DNA of 33,616 bases from Beijerinckiaceae bacterium (lineage in GTDB: Bacteria > Pseudomonadota > Alphaproteobacteria > Rhizobiales > Beijerinckiaceae): positions 1-33,616 of the forward strand of contig VDMG01000153.1 of the NCBI GenBank assembly GCA_006514895.1, written 5' to 3'. A program made the position numbers and the translations under genes. Below, piece after piece: positions 1-7,442 of this stretch. Positions within the stretch are counted from its first letter, which is position 1. Every line of letters starts with the position of its first letter. A model generated the notes under the pieces. It worked only from the letters and a program-made list of their open reading frames with translations. It was not told the origin of the DNA and searched no databases.

Positions 1-91
1 CTGCCATAGCCGTCCTCCATGAGAGAACGGAATCAGATTCGCGGGATCTTGGGAATCCCAGAGCGCTCTACCCGTTAATGGGTCCGGACCC
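1..91 (-). mobile_element. Possible insertion-sequence end at the left edge (leader plus first codons of an ORF leaving the window)
   Basis: Just beyond the stop of the truncated methyltransferase lies a perfect 12-bp palindrome, GGGTCCGGACCC (80-91). About 70 bases of leader follow on the minus strand. Then a strong ribosome site GGAGG (14-18 on the plus strand as cctcc) stands 6 bases from an ATG whose first base is position 7, reading out of the window. A palindromic end, a short leader and a well-placed start resemble the left end of an IS5-type element. This is inference: neither the other end nor the transposase is in the window, and I recognised no named element. It could instead be an ordinary gene start. 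Confidence 0.3.
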
Positions 92-381
92 TAGTTACAA
101 ACGTCGCCTTCATATCGAAAGTCAAGCGCATCATTGCGGTTCATGGCATCCGCATCGATATCCACGCCCGAGAGCTGTAGCCCGTAGGCGTCTTTATAAG
201 CAAGTGGAAATTGCCAGGGCGAACCAGCAGCCACATCAATAACATGCCTAATATCCGGAGCGGACAAGAGTGCTGCGAGACGTAAGTATTCAATAGCGAA
301 CCCGTATTCTGACATATTTCTTATTCTGAACATATGAGAAAGCGCGAAGTTTACTTTTAGAAAGTTTTTCCACAAATCCAT
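91..381 (-). pseudogene. N-terminal fragment of a class I SAM-dependent methyltransferase
   Basis: The reading frame encodes about 96 residues from the ATG at 381, preferred over the upstream in-frame start at 444. The C-terminal half carries a class I methyltransferase motif I region (HVIDVAAGSPWQFPLAY) followed by the acidic GVDIDADAMNRNDAL segment where the SAM ribose normally binds. Such enzymes usually exceed 200 residues, and here the frame stops right after the GDVC motif, so substrate-binding and later motifs are missing. The stop coincides with a palindrome that may be an IS end, so truncation by insertion is likely. It lies downstream of the polymerase-like gene on the same strand, suggesting a polysaccharide locus extending left. 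The substrate cannot be told. Confidence 0.6.
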
Positions 382-474
382 TGAGTTATCCAATCTGAAG
401 CGTTTTCTTGTGCTCCTTGCTCCGGGCATCATTGTTCTCGGCACCGGGATCAGGTTTCTCCATTTTCATGCGGG

Positions 475-1905
475 CTATGGGCGCCCTCGGGCTCGTATTT
501 GGCGCGCAATCGTGGCCCCGGACCGGATTGACGACATCCCACCTGTCACCGTTAAGGTTGAAATCAATCCCAAGGTTGAAGCAACCTCTACGCCCATATC
601 GGGCGTGAACCAGGAAGCCGCTGACGTCGCGAACCATGGCAGTAAACTTAATTTCAACGCCGCTACAAATTCAATTATTCGCGGGTCCGCGCTGCGACAC
701 CGCAGAAAATATAGGCGCAGGATAAAACTACTAAGGAGTGCTGTTCCGAGAATCCCGGTATTGCTCAGAACGGCGACAAACCAATCCGACGTCCGCGCGC
801 TGCCAAGACCAACACCCAGCCCGTCCGTCGCAAAAAAAGCTTCCCACGCCACCCTAGTCCACTCGGTCCGTTCGGCATAGGACTCCGACTCGCTTTTCTT
901 GAAAATGATCGCATCAATCTTATCGTAGATGTGATCCAGTGCATGCGGCACCGCGGCGGCGAGCCCGAGTAAGGTTATTGCCGCCACTAATACAATGATC
1001 GCCTCCCATTTTAGCCCATCTGGGGCCGGAGTATACGGAGACAAGGTGCGGCGCAGCCAGTTCACCGCGAAGACCACCGCGAACGCCGCAAGGCCAAGGT
1101 AAGCGGTCGAGGATTGCGAAAGCCAGGCCATCGCCAGAAGCCCGGCAATAGTGAGGGGCACGAGATAGTTACGGAGCCACACCTTTTCATAACAAGGCCG
1201 GAGGAAGGTAAGGCTGGCAGCCGCCACGACACAAGGTGGGCCATAACCAGAGGCCTCCGGCATGAGGCCCACGATGCGCTTGCTCCCCAATATCTCGTGA
1301 TCTGTGAGAAGACTGTAATGGGCGTTGCGAAAAGGTTCCAAGAGCTCTTCATGGCTCTCCGTAAACATCATGTCGGCGAAACCTGTGGCGATAAAGAAGA
1401 GACCTCCAACCAATATCGCCTGAAGGTAATGGCGCCGGAAGGACGCATTCCCGCCGGCGAGACTGAAAGCGAGAGCAATGCCACACGACAGCGTCGCATA
1501 AACGGACTGGCTGACGTTCGTTGAACGCGGCTCGAGCGGGATTGCCCAGGGCGCGATGACAGAGTTCAGGTCTATGACTTCCACCATATGGGCGAAGAAC
1601 CGGGGCATCGCATAGGCCGAAAATACTGCATAGCCGGTGAAGGCAAAAAAAAGGCCGAGCTTGGCCGGATCAATTGCCATATCCACCGCGCGAGACAGCT
1701 GACCCTTGGAGAACACTATTTTGCAGATGAGGAATATCGAGCAGACCGCTTGTGGAAGCAGGTTTACGCTGCCACTATCGGATGGGAGCAAGGTTAGAGA
1801 GCCAAAGGCGCCGAACCCAAAAAAGAGGTAAAGCAAAAAAAGCGGACTGCGCGGCAACAATCCGGCGAAAATTAAAATCCACGACAAGACGGCTGGCCAA
1901 GTCAT
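475..1905 (-). CDS. O-antigen ligase/polymerase-like multi-spanning membrane protein
   Basis: A 476-residue, very hydrophobic protein with around ten predicted membrane segments, starting MTWPAVLSWILIFAGLLP. Near residue 360 it carries a loop WEAFFATDGLGVGLGSARTS followed by a hydrophobic helix. A GxGxGS-like segment after a large loop is typical of the Wzy/WaaL (O-antigen ligase, exopolysaccharide polymerase) superfamily in the inner membrane, which polymerises or transfers lipid-linked glycans. The start ATG at 1905 has GGAG about 9 bases upstream. The next gene on the strand is the truncated methyltransferase, consistent with the edge of a surface polysaccharide locus. Family assignment rests on topology and the loop pattern only; ligase versus polymerase cannot be decided. 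Confidence 0.6.
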   Translation of the reverse strand: MTWPAVLSWILIFAGLLPRSPLFLLYLFFGFGAFGSLTLLPSDSGSVNLLPQAVCSIFLICKIVFSKGQLSRAVDMAIDPAKLGLFFAFTGYAVFSAYAMPRFFAHMVEVIDLNSVIAPWAIPLEPRSTNVSQSVYATLSCGIALAFSLAGGNASFRRHYLQAILVGGLFFIATGFADMMFTESHEELLEPFRNAHYSLLTDHEILGSKRIVGLMPEASGYGPPCVVAAASLTFLRPCYEKVWLRNYLVPLTIAGLLAMAWLSQSSTAYLGLAAFAVVFAVNWLRRTLSPYTPAPDGLKWEAIIVLVAAITLLGLAAAVPHALDHIYDKIDAIIFKKSESESYAERTEWTRVAWEAFFATDGLGVGLGSARTSDWFVAVLSNTGILGTALLSSFILRLYFLRCRSADPRIIEFVAALKLSLLPWFATSAASWFTPDMGVEVASTLGLISTLTVTGGMSSIRSGATIARQIRARGRP

Positions 1906-2510
1906 TCCCGAACTCCGGATAGCCGGTCATTTTGACCCGCGGCAACGATCATTTCCGTTTGAACTCTCTGGGGTTTCACAAACTTTGCATTTTACTATCT
2001 TCGCATATGGCCGTGTCCGGCATCAACGGCGCTTCCCGATCACGTTGATTTGCTTAATCGGAAAGGAGGCATTCAAATTCAAAGACTTGGAATATGCCGG
2101 AACCGAAACAGCGGAGCAACTTTTCCAAGACATGTTCAATGGAAGCAGCGCGTTGAGATGAGAAAAGCAATCGTTTCGCTTTCAAAAAAGATTTGCTCCA
2201 GTCTAAAGCTGCTTTCAAATTCCGTGGAAAAGAAAGCGGCTCAAGATCTTCGTTTTATCGCATTTTCTTGACCCGAACCGGTATCCACTTCGCTTAAAAA
2301 TGCTCTAGGAACGGAATTGCCCAAAGCCAACGCTCTCAAGCGTGCCAGAATCCTGTAAAGCACGATCTGTTTGCCGGTCTGGTCCCGCCATCGGCACCCG
2401 CCGGAAAGGCGCCGCGGCCACCGCAGGCAATGCCCTAGACCATGATCGCCTCGAGTTCAATCGTTCATGGGCTCTGTATGTTCATTGCTCGCCTATCCTT
2501 TCGGAAGTGT
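1906..2510. other. 605-base intergenic region without a convincing gene
   Basis: The track offers only short plus-strand ORFs here (2050-2271, 2342-2551), with no recognisable product and no well-spaced ribosome site. An AAAGGAGG lies at about 2061 but no start codon follows at a usable distance. The region is less GC-rich than the flanking genes and contains the RIME-like palindrome listed separately, plus AT-rich inverted sequence around 2160-2190. The promoter of the polymerase-like gene should lie at its left end. Nothing else is supported. Confidence 0.6.
2258..2310. repeat. RIME-like rhizobial intergenic palindromic repeat
   Basis: The outer arms GCATTTT (2260-2266) and AAAAATGC (2296-2303) are inverted, and an inner CGAACCGG...CACTTCG forms a second, smaller stem. 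The core ACCCGAACCGGTATCCACTT matches, from memory, a family of short palindromic intergenic repeats very common in Rhizobiales genomes. It lies in a non-coding gap, as these elements normally do. No second copy was seen in this window. Confidence 0.65.
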
Positions 2511-3167
2511 TCATGGCGCATCTGCTTGTGCTTCGGGCGCCGCCGCCATGAAGGCAGGCAGCTTCCGTGCCGCCGCGTCCGCTGCGGTGATGCGCGGATA
2601 AGGCGCCAAGTCGAGGCCGACCCGAAGCGCGTTATAGACCTGAGGCACAAGACAGATATCGGCCAAGCTAATCCGATCCCCAATTGCGTGCCGCCCTGCC
2701 ATGGCGGCAAGGCGCGTTTCGATCGCGTCGAAACCGGCGGCAATCCAATGCCGGTTCCATGCGGCGCGGGCCTCCGGGCCGGCGCCATAATCCGCCGTGA
2801 GCTTTTCAAGCACGCGCAAATTGCCGGCCGGATGGATGTCGCAGGCGATCGTATAGGCGATCTCGCGGCAGAGCGCCTTCTGCCTAAAATCGTCGGGCAA
2901 TAAGGGCGGATCGGGAAATTTTTCGTCCAAATATTCGATGATGGCGAGCGATTGTGCTAGGGTAAACCCATCCGGTTCACGCCATAGCGGAACGAGACCC
3001 GCCGGATTGAGCGCGCGATAATCCGCGCTCTTCTGCTCTCCCGCTTGCAACTGCACGGGGACTTGGCTAGCGGCGATCGCCTTCAAGTTCAGCGCGATCC
3101 GCACCCGGTAGGCCGCGCTCGACCGCCAATAGCCGAAGAGGCACGGCTCAAGCAGAGCGTCTTTCAT
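2511..3167 (-). CDS. maiA: Maleylacetoacetate isomerase (zeta-class glutathione S-transferase)
   Basis: 218 residues, the usual family length. It isomerises 4-maleylacetoacetate to 4-fumarylacetoacetate with glutathione in the cytoplasmic homogentisate pathway. The N-terminal thioredoxin fold carries the zeta signature as SSAAYRVRIAL (about 16-26), in which the Cys of the classic SSCxxRVRIAL is Ala; the first Ser, proposed catalytic, is kept. The glutathione-site element NPAGLVPLW and the QSLAIIEYLDE helix follow, then an all-helical C-terminal domain with GDRISLADICLVPQVYNA. It is the last gene of hmgA-fah-maiA and its start overlaps the end of fah by 20 bases, so translational coupling is likely; no strong separate ribosome site is visible. 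Confidence 0.92.
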   Translation of the reverse strand: MKDALLEPCLFGYWRSSAAYRVRIALNLKAIAASQVPVQLQAGEQKSADYRALNPAGLVPLWREPDGFTLAQSLAIIEYLDEKFPDPPLLPDDFRQKALCREIAYTIACDIHPAGNLRVLEKLTADYGAGPEARAAWNRHWIAAGFDAIETRLAAMAGRHAIGDRISLADICLVPQVYNALRVGLDLAPYPRITAADAAARKLPAFMAAAPEAQADAP

Positions 3168-4173
3168 GAGGTTCGACCGTCTGTTCGATGGCCCCGAAAA
3201 CGGTCTGGCCGCTCGGACTTTTCATTTCAATACGCACCGTATCGCCAAAGCGTAAAAATTGGGTTTTTGGCGCGCCGTGGCGAATGGCCTCGGCCATCCG
3301 CGCCTCGGCAAGGCACGAATAGCCAACTCCGCCCTCGCCGATTGGGCGGCTGGGGCCGCCGTCCGCCCCCTTGTTGGAAACGGTGCCGGATCCAATGATG
3401 GTGCCGGCGCCCAAAGGCCTTGTCCTGGCTGCGCTGGCGATGAGGTTGGGAAAATCGAAATTCATGCCAATGCCGGCATCCGCCCGCCCGAACGGCTTGC
3501 CGTTGAGACTCACAAGCAAAGGAAAACGCAGGCGTCCGCAGTCCCAAGCAAGGCCGAGTTCGTCCAGAGTGACCGCGACCGGCGAGAACGCCGAAGAGGG
3601 TTTCGATTGGAAGAAGCCGAAGCCCTTGGCGAGTTCCGCCGGGATGAGGTTGCGCAAGGAGACGTCGTTGACAAGGACGACGAGGACGATAGAAGCGGCA
3701 GCCTCGGCCACGCTCGCGCCCATCATGACATCGTTGACGATGACCGCGACTTCGCCCTCGAAGTCGATGCCCCAATCTTCGTTTGCCATTGTTATCGGCG
3801 CGCGGGGAGCAAGAAAAGCATCCGAGCCGCCCTGATAAAGCAAGGGATCGGTCCAAAGTTCCGGAGGCATCGCGGCGCCCCGCGCCTTGCGCACCAGTTC
3901 CACATGGCTCAAATAGGCGGAGCCGTCGATCCATTGGAAGGCGCGAGGGAGCGGCGAAAGCACCTCGTGCTCGCGGAACCGCTCGCATGGCACCGCGCCG
4001 GTTTCGAGCGCACTCGCGAGCGTCTCGAGCCTTGGGGCGAGGTGCGCCCAATCGTCGAGCGCGTCCTGAAGGGTCGGGGCTATGCCCTGCGCGTCCGTGG
4101 CATGGGTGAGGCTGCGCGAAACCACGACAAGCCGCCCATCGCGGGTGCCGTTGGCGAGTGTCGCGAGCTTCAT
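3148..4173 (-). CDS. fahA: Fumarylacetoacetase-family hydrolase
   Basis: 341 residues from the ATG at 4173, which has GGGGGAG at good spacing; the track ORF starting at 4242 is an extension into hmgA. It hydrolyses fumarylacetoacetate to fumarate and acetoacetate, the last step of tyrosine breakdown. The FAA-hydrolase fold shows metal ligands in WGIDFEGEVAVIVND (the ExE pair) and in VNDVSLRNLIP. Later blocks SKPSSAFSPVAVT, GTIIGSGTVSN and CLAEARMAEAI are typical of the bacterial form, which is shorter than the roughly 420-residue eukaryotic enzyme. It lies 17 bases after hmgA and overlaps maiA by 20 bases. Context makes the substrate nearly certain, although the family contains other acylpyruvases. 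Confidence 0.92.
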   Translation of the reverse strand: MKLATLANGTRDGRLVVVSRSLTHATDAQGIAPTLQDALDDWAHLAPRLETLASALETGAVPCERFREHEVLSPLPRAFQWIDGSAYLSHVELVRKARGAAMPPELWTDPLLYQGGSDAFLAPRAPITMANEDWGIDFEGEVAVIVNDVMMGASVAEAAASIVLVVLVNDVSLRNLIPAELAKGFGFFQSKPSSAFSPVAVTLDELGLAWDCGRLRFPLLVSLNGKPFGRADAGIGMNFDFPNLIASAARTRPLGAGTIIGSGTVSNKGADGGPSRPIGEGGVGYSCLAEARMAEAIRHGAPKTQFLRFGDTVRIEMKSPSGQTVFGAIEQTVEPHERRSA

Positions 4174-4190
4174 GTGCTCCCCCGGAGCAT

Positions 4191-5498
4191 TCACCAATCG
4201 CGGCGATTTGGATCGAAGTGCTTTTCCAAACCGTCCCAGCAATCGGCATAATCGCTTTGCAGCGCCGGCAGCTTGGCCGCATATTCCGTCACCTGTTGGG
4301 GGTAGCGCGTCTCAAACATAAAGGCGAGGGTATTTTCGAGTTTTTGCGGTTTCAGCTCGCCGGAGCTGGCTTTGTCGAAAGCTTGCGTGTCCGGCCCATG
4401 CGGCAGCATGCAATTATGGAGAGATATCCCGCCCGGCGCAAAGCCTTTCGCCTTAGCGTCATACTGGCCAAGGATCAGCCCCATGAACTCGCTCATGATG
4501 TTCATGTGGTACCAAGGCGGCCGGAACGAATGTTCGGCAACGAGCCAGCGCTCGGGAAAGATCACGAAATCGACGTTCGCGGTCCCGGCTTCGCCCGATG
4601 GCGCGGTGAGGACGGTGAAGATGGAAGGATCTGGGTGATCGAACAAAATGGCCCCAACCGGCGCGAAGGTGCGAAGATCGTATTTGTAGGGCGCATAATT
4701 GCCGTGCCAGGCGACGACGTCGAGCGGCGAATGGCCGGTATCAGTGGCATGGAAGCCGCCGCACCATTTTATCGTGAGGCGGCAGGGCGTTTCCTTCTCC
4801 TCAAAGCTCGCCACCGGAGTCTTGAAGTCGCGCGGGTTGGCAAGGCAATTGGCGCCGATCGGCCCGCGCGCGGGCAGAGCGAACCTCGCGCCATAGTTCT
4901 CGCACATATAGCCGCGCGCGGGACCGTCTTGCAGCCCCACCTTGAATTTCATTCCGCGCGGGATCACCGCGATGTCGCCTGGTGCGATGTCGAGACGGCC
5001 GAGCTCGGTTGCGATGTCGAGCGCTCCGGTTTGAGGCACGATCAGGACTTCGCCATCGGCATTCATGAAATAATCATCTTCCATGGTCTGCGTCACATGG
5101 AAGACATGCGCCGCCATGCCGGTCTGAGTGTGGACATCGCCCGCCGTCGTCATGGTCCGCATGCCGTTCACGAAGGACAATGGCTCATTGGGAATGGGCA
5201 AGGGGTCCCAGCGCAATTGGCCGAGCGGCAGGCCGTGCGCGACAATATGCGGCGCGGTTTTCCAAAAGGGGACATCGGCGCGCGTAAAGCGGCTCGCATG
5301 TTTGACCGAGGGGCGCATGCGGTAGAGCCAAGAGCGCGCATTTATGCCATGCGGCGCGGTAAAGGGCGTGCCTGACAATTGTTCGGCATAAAGCCCATAG
5401 GGGCAGCGCTGCGGCGAGTTCTGCCCTTGCGGCAGGGCGCCCGGCAACGCCTCGGTCTCAAAGTCGTTGCCGAAGCCGGGCATGTACCGATTTGTCAT
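4191..5498 (-). CDS. hmgA: Homogentisate 1,2-dioxygenase
   Basis: 435 residues from the ATG at 5498, where the family usually begins ([20 protein letters not shown]). It is a non-haem Fe(II) enzyme that opens the homogentisate ring to maleylacetoacetate. Iron ligands fall in the C-terminal cupin segment [16 protein letters not shown] (His and Glu), with further conserved blocks [27 protein letters not shown] and [14 protein letters not shown]. It heads the hmgA-fahA-maiA operon, divergent from a small membrane protein gene. The start is unusual: directly upstream the mRNA reads CTCCTCCC, the complement of a Shine-Dalgarno site, and the nearest purine run, GAAGAG, is about 11 bases away. The frame stays open upstream to 5612, so a longer N-terminus cannot be excluded. 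Confidence 0.95.
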   Translation of the reverse strand: MTNRYMPGFGNDFETEALPGALPQGQNSPQRCPYGLYAEQLSGTPFTAPHGINARSWLYRMRPSVKHASRFTRADVPFWKTAPHIVAHGLPLGQLRWDPLPIPNEPLSFVNGMRTMTTAGDVHTQTGMAAHVFHVTQTMEDDYFMNADGEVLIVPQTGALDIATELGRLDIAPGDIAVIPRGMKFKVGLQDGPARGYMCENYGARFALPARGPIGANCLANPRDFKTPVASFEEKETPCRLTIKWCGGFHATDTGHSPLDVVAWHGNYAPYKYDLRTFAPVGAILFDHPDPSIFTVLTAPSGEAGTANVDFVIFPERWLVAEHSFRPPWYHMNIMSEFMGLILGQYDAKAKGFAPGGISLHNCMLPHGPDTQAFDKASSGELKPQKLENTLAFMFETRYPQQVTEYAAKLPALQSDYADCWDGLEKHFDPNRRDW

Positions 5499-5594
5499 GG
5501 GAGGAGACTCTTCAATGCCAAGGAAACCTCGAACTGCGCGGCATTTTGGCGCCCGCATGGAGAGGGATCCCAAATCTTGCAGACTTTTAGATAG

Positions 5595-5606
5595 GTTCAT
5601 GCGAAC
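5595..5606. promoter_or_regulatory. Short inverted repeat in the hmgA upstream region
   Basis: GTTCATGCGAAC (arms GTTC/GAAC) lies about 100 bases upstream of the hmgA start, in the gap between hmgA and the divergent membrane-protein gene. It is followed by AAC repeats on the plus strand. It could be half of an operator for the homogentisate operon, but it is short and no regulator gene is adjacent, so this is speculative. Confidence 0.2.
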
Positions 5607-5718
5607 AAACAAACAGATGGTAACTTATGGGCGTTCCGCCGTGAATTGGCCGTAGCCTGAGCCTCGGGTTACCGAAAGTCGTGGCGCCGTCACCCTGCTG
5701 GTCCATTTGGAGAATCGC

Positions 5719-6129
5719 GTGCGCGACAAAATTCTTATAACTCTGGTCGTACTCATCATTATTCTAAACTTAGGCCACACCGCCGATCATTTTGCCCGAG
5801 GCGACTTCCGCTGGCCGATAACGGTGGAAACGGTGCCGCCGATCATTGTTACCCTTGCGATAAACTCGATTTTGGGCTTCGGACTGTATTTCTACCACAA
5901 AAACCGGATCGGCCCTCTGTTCTGGGCGATCGTTGCGGGCATCGGAGTGGCGTTAGGTTGGCTGGCGCATTTCAGTCCCTTTACGGAGCAAACTCCACAG
6001 TATATTTACCGCGCCTATGAAGCGCCTGCAGTAGGATGGCTGGCGGTGGCATGGCTCGCCGCGCTCATGCTTGTGCTTATCATCACCGCGATCTATGCGG
6101 AGTATCTTTGGGCGCGCGGCTTGCATTGA
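5719..6129 (+). CDS. Small integral membrane protein, function unknown
   Basis: 136 residues from the GTG at 5719, preferred over the TTG at 5707 because GGAG (5709-5712) stands 6 bases before the GTG. Four hydrophobic segments are visible: ILITLVVLIIILNLG, an ITVETVPPIIVTLAINSILGFGLYF segment, PLFWAIVAGIGVALGWLAHF, and a C-terminal LAVAWLAALMLVLIITAIYA. A conserved-looking GHTADHFARGDFRWP loop follows the first helix and holds His and Asp residues that might bind a ligand or metal. I do not recognise the family. It is monocistronic, divergent from hmgA and convergent with the HAD gene, so the neighbours do not suggest a role. Confidence 0.65.
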   Translation: MRDKILITLVVLIIILNLGHTADHFARGDFRWPITVETVPPIIVTLAINSILGFGLYFYHKNRIGPLFWAIVAGIGVALGWLAHFSPFTEQTPQYIYRAYEAPAVGWLAVAWLAALMLVLIITAIYAEYLWARGLH

Positions 6130-6224
6130 CGTTTTCGCGCGATGCCCGCAGTCCGGTCGACTGGAAATCCCTTGCTTGAAGCTGCGAATGGTCCGTGGCT
6201 TAGCCAAGGCCACGTCTTCGTGTG

Positions 6225-7241
6225 CTACTCAAATGCGAAGATCCGCTTCCAATCGTTCTTCATGCTGATGATTGTCCAGCCGTCCTTTTTCGCTTCATCG
6301 TAGAGCGCCTGGGTAAAAGTTCCGATCTTTGTGGGTGGAAATCCTTGGGCTGGTCCATAGGCATATTCGCGCACCGCATCGTCGTGCAGCACGAGCAGCG
6401 CAAGCCGGGCGCCGTCTCCAGCTTTGGTATATTCCAGCATCTGCCGGTCGCCAGTCGAATTGCCGAACGCGATGGCCGGGCGGCGGCCGATCATCATATG
6501 AATTCCTTCTGGCTTACCAGCGCCATTGTCGTTCAGCAGAAGCTTGGGCTCCTTGGTCCAAAACGGTTTGCCGCTCTTGTCATAGCTGTATTTCGTCCCG
6601 CCCGCCGTGCCGACGACTTGCTCGGGCGGGATGTCATAGACCCGCCCGGCGTAGACGCGGACAAAATCTTGCCCGCCACCGGTGACGATGTAGGTCTTGT
6701 AGCCGTTTTCGCGCAGGTATCGCATCGCCTCGAGCATCGGCTCATAGGTCAGCTCTGTATAGGGGCGGTCCCATCGCGGATGTTTAGCGGCCGCGATCCA
6801 CTTGGTGACCTCCGTGTTGAATTCCTCCACCGGCATGCCGGTGAGCATCGCCGCGAGAATCTTTAAAAGGTCTTTCGTCGAGAGCTTGGCCATCGCCTCG
6901 CGGTCGCCGGAAAGCACCGTCTTGAACGGCTCGACATTTTTGAGGTCCGGCTTCGCCTTCACCAGCGCCGAACCTTCTCCAAAGACGACCTGCGTGTAGA
7001 TCGGATGCTCGACCCAAGTCGTGCCGTCCTGGTCAAAGGTGGCGATGCGCGCTTCCGGCGGCACGAATTTGCGGCTGGCCCTATCGGTCGTCGTCTTGAC
7101 CAGCTCGATGATCGCCTGCTTGGCCGGGCCATCGTTCCAAGACGGCAGCGGATCCGTCTGTGCCTGCGCGCGGAGGCAAAGAAAGAGCAGGACGAAGAAC
7201 GCAAATGTCGCGCGGCCCCGGAAGGTGTCGAATAATTTCAT
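6225..7241 (-). CDS. Exported HAD-superfamily phosphatase
   Basis: 338 residues, with a signal peptide at the N-terminus (hydrophobic FAFFVLLFLCL, then LRAQAQT, likely cut near residue 27). The HAD phosphatase motifs are visible: motif I FDQDGTTW (nucleophile Asp in DQDGT, about 70-74), motif II YIVTGGGQDF, and motif IV AFGNSTGDRQML. This resembles the phosphoserine-phosphatase-like branch, here probably acting in the periplasm. The substrate is unknown. The start at 7241 has AGGAGG at ideal spacing. It lies 200 bases after the arylsulfatase pseudogene on the same strand, separated by a terminator-like hairpin, so the two need not be cotranscribed. The protein appears intact. Confidence 0.8.
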   Translation of the reverse strand: MKLFDTFRGRATFAFFVLLFLCLRAQAQTDPLPSWNDGPAKQAIIELVKTTTDRASRKFVPPEARIATFDQDGTTWVEHPIYTQVVFGEGSALVKAKPDLKNVEPFKTVLSGDREAMAKLSTKDLLKILAAMLTGMPVEEFNTEVTKWIAAAKHPRWDRPYTELTYEPMLEAMRYLRENGYKTYIVTGGGQDFVRVYAGRVYDIPPEQVVGTAGGTKYSYDKSGKPFWTKEPKLLLNDNGAGKPEGIHMMIGRRPAIAFGNSTGDRQMLEYTKAGDGARLALLVLHDDAVREYAYGPAQGFPPTKIGTFTQALYDEAKKDGWTIISMKNDWKRIFAFE

Positions 7242-7403
7242 CAGAGCCTCCTGCCCAAAGCCACTTAGAGAAGCTGGACTTCTTGAGGAAGCGACGCATG
7301 CGACAAGCCCCCTCGGAACGTATGCGAATAGGGGGAAAACGGCGGGAAGGGAAGCGATTTTCCGGCGGGAATCGCTCGGGGTCGTTTCGCGAGGGAATCG
7401 AAA

Positions 7404-7430
7404 GACGGGCGCCCTTACAGAGCGCCCGTC
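7404..7430 (-). terminator. Hairpin downstream of the arylsulfatase pseudogene
   Basis: A perfect 9-bp stem GACGGGCGC (7404-7412) / GCGCCCGTC (7422-7430) with a 9-base loop lies 12 bases after the arylsulfatase stop. On the minus strand the stem is followed by TTTCGATT, a short and imperfect U tract. An intrinsic terminator is the simplest reading. Confidence 0.6.
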
Positions 7431-7442
7431 GCGTTGGCGTAC

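Noticed and set aside
2050-2903. Plus-strand ORFs 2050-2271, 2342-2551 and 2442-2903
   Set aside because: No recognisable product or well-spaced ribosome site; the last is antisense to maiA and the first covers the RIME-like repeat.
3259-5375. Long plus-strand ORFs 3259-4251 (330 aa) and 4158-5375 (405 aa)
   Set aside because: They are antisense shadows of fahA and hmgA; composition is Arg/His-rich and no motif is visible, while the minus-strand proteins are clear family members.
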